A stretch of DNA of 37,688 nt, taken from positions 1-37,688 of the forward strand of contig JAAEET010000020.1 in NCBI GenBank assembly GCA_013415565.1. Reading direction: 5' to 3'. The stretch comes from Methanomicrobiales archaeon (GTDB lineage: Archaea; Halobacteriota; Methanomicrobia; Methanomicrobiales; Methanospirillaceae). The notes below the pieces were generated by a model. It had not been told where the DNA came from and made no database searches. It saw only the letters and a program-made list of their open reading frames with translations. Position 1 is the stretch's first letter, and the number at the start of each line of letters is the position of its first letter. Shown piece by piece: positions 8,105-17,431 of this stretch. The position numbers and the translations under genes are program-made.

Positions 8105-9550
8105 TTATCCCGGGGCTGGTGAAGCCCTGGCTGCCCTCCCGGACGGTATCACCTGGAGTTTTGTGAGCAGCAGAGCAGCCGCATCGGTGAGATAATAGTG
8201 GTTGGCTCTTCCATCCGGTTCATTCCTGATGATACCTTCCGATGAGAGCTCCTGAATGTGCCGGGTTACGGAAGGGCCGGTTATCCCGAGGACTTCCGCA
8301 AGATCTTTTCGCGATACGCCCGGGCGTTCGGATACCAGCATGATGATGCGCCCGGCGGTTCCCGCATTGAGATAGTGGAGGAAGATCTGTTCAAAGGGGG
8401 AGAACATCCCCTGGTTCAGGTAGTAGCGGACCGTTCCAGGGCGCGCAAGATAGGTGATCTTGTCGAAGACAAGGAGCTGGGTCAGGTGATACCGGAGCGT
8501 GTTGATATTCATCTCCAGTCTCCGGGAGAGCGAGACCGCATCAATACCGGGTGCATCGGCAATTGCCTGGAACACCGCTTTTCTGCAGTCGTTTTCAAGC
8601 ACGTTCTTTTTCCTGATTCTCCTGAATCCGAACAGGGAAAATATGAAAAATAATGCTTTTCCAGGAACAGAACCGGGGTCACGGGGAGGTTCTCCCCACG
8701 GATAGGGTGCCGACGGGCTATCCTGCTCCTCCTCCCGTTTCCCCTTGGACCTGGAAGGGGACCCGGAATTCTCCGGCTCGATCCTGGCCGGAGTTTCCGG
8801 GGGGACATTCCGATGGGCCGTATCCCGGTGCGGGTCCCGGGGGGGCTCATGACCCCCTTCCCGCGCAGGGGACCCGAAACTCCCATCTCCCCGGGCGAAC
8901 CCCTGCATGGTATCGGAACCCCATGCCAATCCGCCGGCGGCACCAACAACAGCGATTCCTGCCGAAGGACCAATATTTCCGGCTTGGCCGGATCCGCGGT
9001 CATCACCGGAATTCCTCTGTACCATGCCGGGCACATCCGCGCCTGCACCTGCACCCGGACCGGCGGATTCCACCTTATGTTCATCCATGAAACCGGCTTC
9101 CGTCATCCGGGCCGATCCGGCCGGCTCACCCGGGCCCGGTATTGACACCCGGTCATCGCCTCCATCGCCGGAATCCATGGGTGATCCCCTTCCCTGGCCG
9201 GGGTCCGGGGACGGCCCGGAATCTTGCTGCCCGGACGTCCCTCTGCCGGTATCTCCGGAAATTTCTCCCGGTTGCGGGATGCCGGATCCCATCCCCCCGT
9301 TCGCATCGTTCCCCGGCGCCGTTCCTTCAGCCATGGCCCCCGCCGGGGCTCCGGGGTCCGCGGAAGAAGTGGAAGAACCGGAACCCGAAGGTCCGGATGA
9401 TTCCGGGCCGGCAGCACCGGAAGGTCCGACAGCGTCTGATCCCGCGGTTCCGCTTCCCGCGGCTGAACCGTGCGCCGATGCAGCGCCGGGTACGCAGAGG
9501 ATCAGCACTGCCGTGCATACCAGCAGCAGGAAGAGCCGTGATCGGTGCAT
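8105..9550 (-). CDS. Membrane-tethered transcription regulator: signal sequence, low-complexity ectodomain, one TM, tandem winged-helix domains
   Basis: N-terminus MHRSRLFLLLVCTAVLILCVPGAASA. Long Gly/Ser/Pro/Asp-rich segment. TM-like GKALFFIFSLFGF. Two wHTH units: AIADAPGIDAVSLSRRLEMNINTLRYHLTQLLVFDKI and MLVSERPGVSRKDLAEVLGITGPSVTRHIQELSSEGII. Confidence 0.75.
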   Translation of the reverse strand: MHRSRLFLLLVCTAVLILCVPGAASAHGSAAGSGTAGSDAVGPSGAAGPESSGPSGSGSSTSSADPGAPAGAMAEGTAPGNDANGGMGSGIPQPGEISGDTGRGTSGQQDSGPSPDPGQGRGSPMDSGDGGDDRVSIPGPGEPAGSARMTEAGFMDEHKVESAGPGAGAGADVPGMVQRNSGDDRGSGQAGNIGPSAGIAVVGAAGGLAWGSDTMQGFARGDGSFGSPAREGGHEPPRDPHRDTAHRNVPPETPARIEPENSGSPSRSKGKREEEQDSPSAPYPWGEPPRDPGSVPGKALFFIFSLFGFRRIRKKNVLENDCRKAVFQAIADAPGIDAVSLSRRLEMNINTLRYHLTQLLVFDKITYLARPGTVRYYLNQGMFSPFEQIFLHYLNAGTAGRIIMLVSERPGVSRKDLAEVLGITGPSVTRHIQELSSEGIIRNEPDGRANHYYLTDAAALLLTKLQVIPSGRAARASPAPG

Positions 9551-9699
9551 GTCAGCTCGGGTTTATCAGAAAGGATAAAGAAATTTTTGATGCCGGAAGC
9601 TACCTGTTTGAGTACGCGATCTGCCGGGTTGATCCGTGAAGCTGGACGTATGGGATCCCCGGGACCGCTTCCTGCACCGGATTCGGGTTCCAATCGTAA

Positions 9700-9990
9700 A
9701 TTTCATGGGAGGTCAGGAAAAACTCACCGGCTGGGGAATCCCTGCTCATTGAGGCCGATTATACCAGTGTCTGCGGTTTTTGCGCCTATCGCCCCGTTAT
9801 CGACGAGGTTCTCTGCCAGCGTTGCGGAACCTGTGCCAGGTTCTGCCGGAAGCACTGCATCAGACAACAGCACGGCGGGATGTACCGGCCCGATGACAGC
9901 TGCTGTATCGGCCTCGGCCGGTGCGTGCTTGCCTGCCCGGCGAACACCATCGAACTGGTGCGGGTCGGGGGAATCATGGGCGGGGCCTGA
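9700..9990 (+). pseudogene. Ferredoxin-like Cys-rich ORF without canonical start codon; possible frameshifted or decaying gene
   Basis: Translation ...EADYTSVCGFCAYRPVIDEVLCQRCGTCARFCRKHCIRQQHGGMYRPDDSCCIGLGRCVLACPANTIELVRVGGIMGGA*. First CxxCxxCxxxC motif intact, second has Leu for a Cys. No ATG/GTG/TTG in frame before the Cys cluster. An out-of-frame ATG lies at 9705. Confidence 0.5.
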
Positions 9991-10147
9991 AGGAATCCCT
10001 GCGTCAGTCCCGGCTCTCCGTGTGCGAGATACAGTTCCGCGCCACGCATCCGGCAGTCCGCTCCCCGACCCGGATCGGAACGGTCGCCTGGAAGAACCGG
10101 TTGTTCAGCGGCAAATAACACGGGGGTGGGCCGGAGGCCCCGCGCAA

Positions 10148-10972
10148 TCACGCTGCATATCCTTCGACCAGGTCCCGGGCCGTGATAATCCCGGCAAAAC
10201 CACCTTTTCCGGTGAGCGGCAATCTCCTGATATGGCGCCCGGCCATGATCCGGGCCGCTTCGTGGATGCTGATGCCGGCCGGGGCGGTGATGAGCGGGGA
10301 AGAGCAGGCCTCTCCGACAGGAGTGTCAAGGGATCGACCCTGCGCAAAGAATTTTGAGAGAAGGTCCCGCTCGGTGAAAATCCCGTCCGGCATCCCGTCA
10401 TGGGTGACGATAACGCTCCCGATTCTCCCCTGCCCCATCACCACCGCCAAGTCGGCGACGGTCTCGTTCTCATCCGCGGTGATGATTCTCTTTGTCATAT
10501 AGTCATCGACGGTCAGGGATGATTCCGGTGCGTCAGGCATTTCCCGGATGAGGTCTGCAGCGGTGATGATCCCCGTCATCTCGCCGCATTCGAAAACGAC
10601 AAGACGCCCTTTCTTCCGGATCATGGTTCGTGCCGCCTCCCGTATCTCGGTGTTCGGGCAAATGGTAATGAGGGGATAGGACATGACCTGCTCAACGGCC
10701 GTCTCTTCCAGGATCAGGCCTCCTGCAAGGACGGTAGAGAGCAGGTCACGCTCGGTTACAATGGCCACAGGTCTTCCGTACTTCACCACTACGAGACTCC
10801 CGATCCGCAGCTCCCCCATGGTGCGGGCCGCTTCCTTCATCGTGGTCTCTGTCGTGGTGGTGACAACATCACGACTCATGATGTCGGTGACTTTCAGGTG
10901 CCGCTTGTATTCCCGGTAGGCACGGTCAACAACGCTGGGGAATGTCATCCCGGGTTTACTCGGTGATACCAT
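10148..10972 (-). CDS. CBS-domain protein (four CBS motifs)
   Basis: Repeated CBS signatures: VTDIMSRDVVTTTTETTMKEAARTM, VEQVMSYPLITICPNTEIREAARTM, VDDYMTKRIITADENETVADLAVVM, VGEACSSPLITAPAGISIHEAARIM. Confidence 0.92.
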   Translation of the reverse strand: MVSPSKPGMTFPSVVDRAYREYKRHLKVTDIMSRDVVTTTTETTMKEAARTMGELRIGSLVVVKYGRPVAIVTERDLLSTVLAGGLILEETAVEQVMSYPLITICPNTEIREAARTMIRKKGRLVVFECGEMTGIITAADLIREMPDAPESSLTVDDYMTKRIITADENETVADLAVVMGQGRIGSVIVTHDGMPDGIFTERDLLSKFFAQGRSLDTPVGEACSSPLITAPAGISIHEAARIMAGRHIRRLPLTGKGGFAGIITARDLVEGYAA

Positions 10973-11172
10973 AGGATTTCCCTCGTATTCCAGAGAAGCT
11001 GGTGATAATTTAAACCTTTCTGCGAACCGGCCCGGATGGAAGTCGCGGGCCGGAGGATTTCCCGATGATGATGGTATCCCGCAGGGGTATCTTTTACTGG
11101 TTCAGGGTTCCTGGTCATCGACCCCTCCGGACATTCTCCCGAACCCTGCTCTTTAACTCCCGGTAGATCAGA

Positions 11173-11970
11173 ATGCTCATGGATATGCCCGAACCGTTTC
11201 CTGCAGGGATGGACCAGGTACCCTCCCGAAGCCCGTATCCGGGTGCGGTGTTCTTTCTCCTCCTCTTCTTTCTCCTCTCGATTCTCGGCGGGGGAGTCGC
11301 CGGATCCCTCATCCGGGATCCTCTTGGCCTCCTGATGCTCTCGTATCTCTTCATTGGAGCGGGGGCCGTCGTGCTCCTGTCGTGGCTTGGATGGTGGGCC
11401 AGGGCAGGGTTCAGCAGCCTGGGCCGGCGGCAGGATCTCCTTCTCTACCTTCTGCCGGCAGCAGTCGCTCTCGTCTCCCTCACCGAGGGAGTTTCGGCAG
11501 CAGGATGGCATGAGGTCGCAATGTTCGCCATATTCTCCCTCATCGTTGCATGGACCGAGGAAGCATTCTTCCGGGGACTCATCCTGCAGACCCTGCTCCC
11601 GGCAGGAACCAGGATTGCGGTCGTCGTTTCCGCTGTCCTTTTCGGCCTTCCCCACGTCCTGAATGCATTCGGGGGATTATGGGATCCCCTGTTCGCGATC
11701 GCCAACACCGTCGCCGCCTTCGGCATCGGCATCACGCTCGCGGCTCTCGTGGTCAGGACCGGCACGATCTGGCCTCCGATCCTGATCCATGCCCTGGTGA
11801 ACTTCACCGCCCTGCTTTCCCTCGGATCTCTTGTCGTCCCGGTGCAGACCCCCCTGCAGCTAGCCCTGACGATTTCCGCTGGCGTGGTGCTTGCGGCCTA
11901 TGGAATGTTCCTGATTCGGGGTACAGGTGCACCCGGCGGTGTGAAGGAGGGCCGGGAGAGGAGGATGTAG
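11173..11970 (+). CDS. CPBP family intramembrane glutamic endopeptidase
   Basis: Multi-TM protein with EEAFFRGLIL, LFGLPHVLN and PPILIHALVNF motifs. Confidence 0.88.
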   Translation: MLMDMPEPFPAGMDQVPSRSPYPGAVFFLLLFFLLSILGGGVAGSLIRDPLGLLMLSYLFIGAGAVVLLSWLGWWARAGFSSLGRRQDLLLYLLPAAVALVSLTEGVSAAGWHEVAMFAIFSLIVAWTEEAFFRGLILQTLLPAGTRIAVVVSAVLFGLPHVLNAFGGLWDPLFAIANTVAAFGIGITLAALVVRTGTIWPPILIHALVNFTALLSLGSLVVPVQTPLQLALTISAGVVLAAYGMFLIRGTGAPGGVKEGRERRM

Positions 11971-12127
11971 TTTTTAAAGAATACACAGTTGATTGTTACC
12001 TGATTAAAAATTGATTTGATTGGATTCAAATCTCCATATCGGCACTTTCATTCGCGGTTTTATTCTTTTGCCTCTTCAGTATTACGAGAATACCATCAAT
12101 TCCCGGTTCAATCGTTTACTCCAAGGA

Positions 12128-12140
12128 TTTATATATAATT
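12128..12140 (+). promoter_or_regulatory. Archaeal TATA box upstream of the DUF3303-like gene
   Basis: TTTATATATAATT in an AT-rich intergenic region, about 70 bp before ATG 12204. GGTGGAGG ribosome-binding-like sequence near the start. Confidence 0.5.
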
Positions 12141-12203
12141 TAATGAATATTTATCGGCAACCTATCCCGAAATGAGAGGGTAGGTGAGAGGTGGAGGTAT
12201 CCC

Positions 12204-12461
12204 ATGCTATTCATGACCATGTTCCAGTGGGAACCGGGAAAGACAGAAGAAGTTATGCAGATGCGAACGAAGGAGACTCATCATCCTGGAAGAAAAATAG
12301 TGAAAGAATGGGTCGCACTTGAGACAAATCTGGTTTTCAGGCTGGTAGAAATCACCGATCCTGCAGCTCTTCTCAAAGCGAGCAGCGGCTGGAGCGATCT
12401 TGGTTATATCGAAATGCATCCTGTCATGGAATCAGAAGAAGCTCTCAAGCTGCTGAAATAA
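12204..12461 (+). CDS. DUF3303-like small protein
   Basis: MLFMTMFQWEPGKTEEVMQMR...IVKEWVALETNLVFRLVEITDPAALLKASSGWSDLGYIEMHPVMESEEALKLL resembles the DUF3303 pattern. Confidence 0.7.
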   Translation: MLFMTMFQWEPGKTEEVMQMRTKETHHPGRKIVKEWVALETNLVFRLVEITDPAALLKASSGWSDLGYIEMHPVMESEEALKLLK

Positions 12462-12751
12462 AGAAGAAGATACCATAATTTTTTCATGGTTTCCCGATTC
12501 CCCGAATTCAAAAGCGCCATATCAGTATGAAATTTTTCGTTTCCGGCCTGAATTGTACCGGATCTCTCTTCATGCATGCAGGGAACTGAGAATCCCATCA
12601 GAATCTTCCTCATACTATGCCTTTTTGAGATACTAACTCTTTATCAAAGGGATTTTACGGATTCAAGATTTAATACCCTATATCTTTGGATTCAGAACCC
12701 GGATAACAATTAAAACGAAAATTATATTGCCCCCTCGATTCTTTTCCCTTT

Positions 12752-12773
12752 CATGCTGATGAACATCAGCATG
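12752..12773. promoter_or_regulatory. 22-bp palindrome CATGCTGATG-AA-CATCAGCATG just upstream of the exported-protein gene
   Basis: Perfect 10-bp arms with a 2-nt centre; ends 17 bp before ATG 12791. Confidence 0.6.
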
Positions 12774-12790
12774 GTTAAGGGAGGGATGTA

Positions 12791-13612
12791 ATGAAAAAAC
12801 TCGCACTTGTTATCATCATCCTGGCTCTCGTTGCCGGGTATGCGGTCGCAGACCGCGGTATACCCCCGGTACCGGAGACCCAGGGAGTCGTCACTTCCAC
12901 GTCGGTAAATGTGGTCGGCAATTTCGCCTCTGCGACCGAGCTCCAGTGGAGGATTACCACGTATCCTGGCGGACTGCCCGGAATTCTTGGAGACCCCTGG
13001 GACCAGCGTGAGATCTATGAGTCCACCTACACCGAGGACACCCAGACCCAGGGAGTCGGCCTGATGCTCTATGACAAGGAGATGGATGTCGAGACATCCG
13101 GCCAGATCAGCGGGCAGTGGAATATCGAGGCGACCAAGCAGATCGCATTTATCGGCATTGATGGTGCATACGTCGTCTCAAGCGACAACATCATGGTCGA
13201 TGGCGCCGGGTATGATGAGAACACGGAGGACTACGTGATTTGTCCGTTTGCTCCGGCTACCATCACGAGCTTCCCGATGTTCTGTAACCGGGCCGAAGCG
13301 GGCAGTACCATTGATATGACTGTTGCCAACGTCAGGACCACCACCACCGACCGGTTCGTCATGCCGTCGAGCGACCACCCGGTTGAGCTCAACCATGATA
13401 TCCGTGTTTCCGAGCTTGTATCGGATGTGCCGTCCGTCGGCATGGCATCTGCATACATGGAGGTGCTGATCCAGGAAGGCCGCAGCAGTGGTCAGGGCTT
13501 TAACCCCGAGTCCCTCTACGAACGCATAGAATTCAGTGAGGAGACAACCGCTGATGGTGCAATCACGCTCTTTGAGAAACTGATGCACTACGAGTCCGGA
13601 ATGGTACGGTAA
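12791..13612 (+). CDS. Exported protein of unknown function
   Basis: Signal peptide MKKLALVIIILALVAGYAVADRG. Ser/Thr/Asp-rich beta-type sequence. No recognised domain. Confidence 0.75.
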   Translation: MKKLALVIIILALVAGYAVADRGIPPVPETQGVVTSTSVNVVGNFASATELQWRITTYPGGLPGILGDPWDQREIYESTYTEDTQTQGVGLMLYDKEMDVETSGQISGQWNIEATKQIAFIGIDGAYVVSSDNIMVDGAGYDENTEDYVICPFAPATITSFPMFCNRAEAGSTIDMTVANVRTTTTDRFVMPSSDHPVELNHDIRVSELVSDVPSVGMASAYMEVLIQEGRSSGQGFNPESLYERIEFSEETTADGAITLFEKLMHYESGMVR

Positions 13613-13622
13613 GGAAAATAAC

Positions 13623-13650
13623 CCGGGACAGCATCCCGGTCCATTTTTTT
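13623..13650 (+). terminator. Hairpin plus T-run after the exported-protein gene
   Basis: CCGGGA (13623-13628) / TCCCGG (13634-13639), then a T7 tract at 13644-13650. Confidence 0.65.
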
Positions 13651-13855
13651 AAAAACAAAATTATGTCAGAGAAGAAGTTGAGGAATTGAAAAAAGAATTA
13701 CGACGGTTACCATGGGGTTCTATAGAATTTTACCTACGTACCATTTTATTCCCATATCGTATTTTGTTGAGTCGTGATACGGTATGATAAAGTGCTGTTA
13801 TTCCGGAGCATTAACCATGTAAAACTTAATAGATTGACAATGGAGAGAGAAGAAT

Positions 13856-14053
13856 ATGAATAAATTTAGTTGGGTTTTAATTGAAAGTGTTTTGGCAGGT
13901 CTCGGGTTCGGATATGCATTGCTTGTTTATTTAGAGCACTATTCGTCTACATATGTCGAAAGGAGTTATGCATTGACCGTCGCAATGAGTTTTGCATTTG
14001 GAGTGATAATGTCATTGATCGTTATCGGAATGTCATCATCAAGAAGTCGCTAA
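13856..14053 (+). CDS. Small membrane protein, two TM helices
   Basis: MNKFSWVLIESVLAGLGFGYALLVYLEH...ALTVAMSFAFGVIMSLIVIGMSSSRSR. ATG preceded by GGAGAGAG. Confidence 0.55.
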   Translation: MNKFSWVLIESVLAGLGFGYALLVYLEHYSSTYVERSYALTVAMSFAFGVIMSLIVIGMSSSRSR

Positions 14054-14173
14054 TTTTTATAATGACGCATTATTCAATTGAATTTCGTTTCCAGGAATCA
14101 AATAAGATTTATTTTAAAGGCTATTCCGTATAGATTCACCATGAAAGCAGGAATAACACCGCGAATGAAAAGT

Positions 14174-14247
14174 GCTGCTATGGGGATTCGAACCCCAGTC
14201 GCGGGCGTGAGAGGCCCGCATGATTGGCCGGACTACACTATAGCAGC
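14174..14247 (-). tRNA. tRNA-Glu (anticodon CTC)
   Basis: Reverse complement GCTGCTA...CGGGC-CTCTCAC-GCCCG...GGGGTTCGAATCCCC-TAGCAGC. Seven-bp acceptor stem pairs. T-arm GGTTCGAATCC. Anticodon loop CT-CTC-AC. Confidence 0.93.
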
Positions 14248-14448
14248 AGGTGCTCTATTATATTCGTAATGTTCGTACTTAAATCTGTTGTTTTCGGTCC
14301 TGCCCGGGGAAAATCCCGGCAGGCTATTGCCGTTTCAGGTTCAGGCCGGTATGTTCCGGCCGGAACCGCGTTCACCGGGCCCGGCAGTCGTACCACCTGA
14401 CCGGCAACGATAAGTTAGTATTTCTGCCCGCACTATAGGTTTAGAACA

Positions 14449-15561
14449 ATGGCGGGCCTTGAGGACGAGATCCGGGAGCTGGAAGAGGAACTCCAGCGGA
14501 CGCCCTACAACAAGGCCACGGCGAAGCATATCGGGCGGGTCAAGGCAAAGATCGCCAGGATGAAGGACGAGGCCGTCGCCCGTGCCATGAGGTCGGCCGG
14601 CGGCGGGGAAGGCTACTCGGTCAAAAAGTCCGGCGATGCAACGGTGGTGCTGGTCGGGTTTCCGTCAACCGGGAAGAGTACGCTCCTCAACAGACTGACC
14701 GGGACCAAGAGCGAGGTGGGAGCCTATGCCTTCACCACGGTCACCGTCGTTCCGGGTGCAATGGATCACAAGGGTGCAAAGATCCAGATTCTCGATATCC
14801 CGGGACTGATCGCCGGTGCGGCAATGGGAAAGGGCCGAGGGAAGGAAGTCATCGGCGTGGTGCGGAGCGCTGATATGATCGTTATGCTGGTCGACGTCTT
14901 CAACTCTTCCCACGTCGACGTGCTCATGAAAGAACTCTACGATGCCGGGATCAGGATCAACAGGCCCAGGCCGGATATCACCATCAAGAAGACCTCGCAC
15001 GGGGGTGTCCGGGTGAGTTCCGTCGGGACCCTCGATCTCGATACCGATGAGATACGGTCCATTTTCGCTGAAAACAAGATGATGAACGCCGACATCCTGA
15101 TCAGGGGCAATGCCACCCAGGACGAGGTCATCGATGCAATGCTCGGAAATCGCATCTATGTACCGGCCATCATCGTCGTGAACAAGATCGATCTCGTCGA
15201 GGAGAGCGAACGAGAGGAGATCATTGCGGATCTCAAAAGCAGGTTCTCTTTCAACCCGGTGATGATATCTGCCCAGACCGGATTCCATATCGGGCAGCTC
15301 AAAGACCGAATCTACGATACGCTCGGGTTCATGCGGGTGTACCTGAAACCCCAGAGCGAGGCGGCCGACCTCGAGGAACCGCTGATCATCCGGAAGGGGA
15401 GCACCATCGAGGACGTCTGCCGGAAACTCCACCGGGACTTCGTCGAGCGGTTCCGGTATGCCCGGGTGTGGGGGCATTCGGTCAAACATCCCGGACAGAG
15501 AGTTGGACTGCCACACCACCTGAAAGAAGGCGACCTGGTCACCATCATCATCGAGCATTGA
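14449..15561 (+). CDS. DRG/Obg-family GTP-binding protein
   Basis: G1 GFPSTGKSTLLNRLTG, DIPGLI, NKIDLV, C-terminal TGS-like domain (GSTIEDVCRKLHRDFVERFRYARVWGHSVKHPGQRVG...EGDLVTII). Confidence 0.93.
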   Translation: MAGLEDEIRELEEELQRTPYNKATAKHIGRVKAKIARMKDEAVARAMRSAGGGEGYSVKKSGDATVVLVGFPSTGKSTLLNRLTGTKSEVGAYAFTTVTVVPGAMDHKGAKIQILDIPGLIAGAAMGKGRGKEVIGVVRSADMIVMLVDVFNSSHVDVLMKELYDAGIRINRPRPDITIKKTSHGGVRVSSVGTLDLDTDEIRSIFAENKMMNADILIRGNATQDEVIDAMLGNRIYVPAIIVVNKIDLVEESEREEIIADLKSRFSFNPVMISAQTGFHIGQLKDRIYDTLGFMRVYLKPQSEAADLEEPLIIRKGSTIEDVCRKLHRDFVERFRYARVWGHSVKHPGQRVGLPHHLKEGDLVTIIIEH

Positions 15562-15823
15562 GTTTTTGTTTCCCTTTGGTATTCAGACGTTCGTAGCGGA
15601 AAAACTGTCCTGAATGTACAGGTTGATGCTCCCGAAAGGTTTTTTCGTCACCTGCCAGGCCATTCCCGGGATACGATAGATCCGCCCCGGACTCTTTTTT
15701 ACCATTCAAGCCTGCAGACTCAGGTCCACTCTTTCCGCTCCATGGCTTCCCCTCGGGAGGATACCATCCCGTGTCGAAAGCGGGGGAGCATCGATATTCG
15801 GATCGACAGGATAGTTTTCCGTC

Positions 15824-16939
15824 CTATTCTCCGGTCAGCACGGACATGATCAGCTGCCAGGGTGCATCGGTCCTTATACCCGTCCCGGAATAGTGGGTCC
15901 TTCCTGCCCGGAATCCTGCGTCCCGGATCCCTGCGATAACCTCATCGATGGGGGGTGGCGAGACCTTCCCCCGCTTCGCGAGGACATGGTAATCGTAGAA
16001 CGAGGATGTAGGCAGTTCGTCCCGAAGGGTGTGGAGGAGGGATCCAAGTTCCCGCCCGGTATTCAGGACATGGTCCGGCAGCCGGTCCAGCATCGCAGCT
16101 AGGATTCCGGGATCCTGGACAGGTCCCAGCCAGAGGGGCCCGATGGGGACGGTCGGACTCCCGCAGGAACGACACGGCCCGCACACGGGAAGAATCCCGT
16201 GCTGCTCGGTCCGGTCCGGGCAGCCGGTACACTGGTGGATGTAGCCGATCCGGGCAACCGCGGTATCGGCTCTCCCGGCCCCGTTTTCCAGGAGAAAATG
16301 GGCCCGGACATAGTGTTCACGGGAGAAACAGAAGAGTGGCCGGATACCGCGGTCGTACTTCACCGCTTCCCGGACCACGAAACCAAGCAGGGTCCGCAGG
16401 CCGGTCTCGGCATGGTACTCGGTGTTGACCGGGTGCGCAAAGTAACGGCGGATACCCGCTTTTTTATGGGCGCCGCAGAGCGGTGCGGTATCGGTGGCCG
16501 TGACCATCAGGTAGCGGAGGGTTCCGCGGATGGCGGAATCACAGAACGGTGCAGGAGAACCGAAAGGATCGAGGTCAACGGCATCGAACCGCCGGCAGGA
16601 GAGGAGCGTATGAATATTCATGCCGGTTACTTCAACCTGCAGGTCTGCAAGGGCTGCGTTCTTCCGGATGAGTTCAACGGCTTCCGGATCCCGGTCATTG
16701 ATGGTCACAGGAATTCCGCATTCTGACGCAACCCTGATTCCCCGTGCACCGGTGGCACCCATGGCATCGAGGTATTCCCGGGGGTTGAGGACAGATGCCA
16801 GGAGGACCGTTGCATCCCTGTTCAGCTCCATCCGCCGATTATAGAAGATGCGGCCCGTCCCGGGGGGGAAGGCATGACCCGAGTCCTGGCGTGGGACAAA
16901 AAAACGTGTCGTTCCCTCCTCTGCTTCGATTACATCCAT
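15824..16939 (-). CDS. trm1: tRNA (guanine26-N2)-dimethyltransferase
   Basis: FYNRRMELNRDATVLLASVL, DAMGATGARGIRVASE, DAVDLDPFGSPAPFCDSAIR, and a Cys cluster CTGCPDR...CGPCRSCG. Confidence 0.92.
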   Translation of the reverse strand: MDVIEAEEGTTRFFVPRQDSGHAFPPGTGRIFYNRRMELNRDATVLLASVLNPREYLDAMGATGARGIRVASECGIPVTINDRDPEAVELIRKNAALADLQVEVTGMNIHTLLSCRRFDAVDLDPFGSPAPFCDSAIRGTLRYLMVTATDTAPLCGAHKKAGIRRYFAHPVNTEYHAETGLRTLLGFVVREAVKYDRGIRPLFCFSREHYVRAHFLLENGAGRADTAVARIGYIHQCTGCPDRTEQHGILPVCGPCRSCGSPTVPIGPLWLGPVQDPGILAAMLDRLPDHVLNTGRELGSLLHTLRDELPTSSFYDYHVLAKRGKVSPPPIDEVIAGIRDAGFRAGRTHYSGTGIRTDAPWQLIMSVLTGE

Positions 16940-17160
16940 TTTTGACCCTGTCCTGTATTAATAATGGATAACTAATTCTTTCATTCTGTTGACAAAAAGA
17001 TGCTGACTGAAGTTGTTGTTCCCTGCCTGTCACAGAACCGGTTGTAAACCGGGAACAATTCTAAAATATTTTTTAAGATATATTATTCATCGATAATACT
17101 ATATATAACGGGATATATTTACGATTGCAAGTGACCTTTTAGCACTTATCGATACCCATA

Positions 17161-17190
17161 AGAGACAGAAAAAAACAGTGTCTCTGTTTT
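17161..17190 (+). terminator. Hairpin plus T-tract in the long region upstream of atpK
   Basis: AGAGACA (17161-17167) / TGTCTCT (17179-17185), then GTTTTT. TATA-like sequence lies at 17098-17108. Confidence 0.4.
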
Positions 17191-17431
17191 TCATGTGACA
17201 CACGACGCTGAAGGAAGTGGTAGATGACAGAAAAATTTCCCCCTGCAAAAAGCCTCCGCGTTATCAATTAACCAGGATCCAGGATCGTCTGTCGTTTGAG
17301 GATAGTGGAGTCAGACCCATCAGGAGACAGCTCGCATTTCACGACTGTATAACGGGGGCAGCACATCATCGGAATCAGGTTGTGAACATGGCGTAGTACA
17401 TGATTATACCAGGGAATGAAGGGGTGATTTG

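Noticed and set aside
9545-10357. 270-aa plus-strand ORF
   Set aside because: Overlaps the ferredoxin-like frame and the well-supported CBS gene; its own translation has no domain features.
14665-15558. 297-aa minus-strand ORF
   Set aside because: Antisense to the DRG-family GTPase gene.
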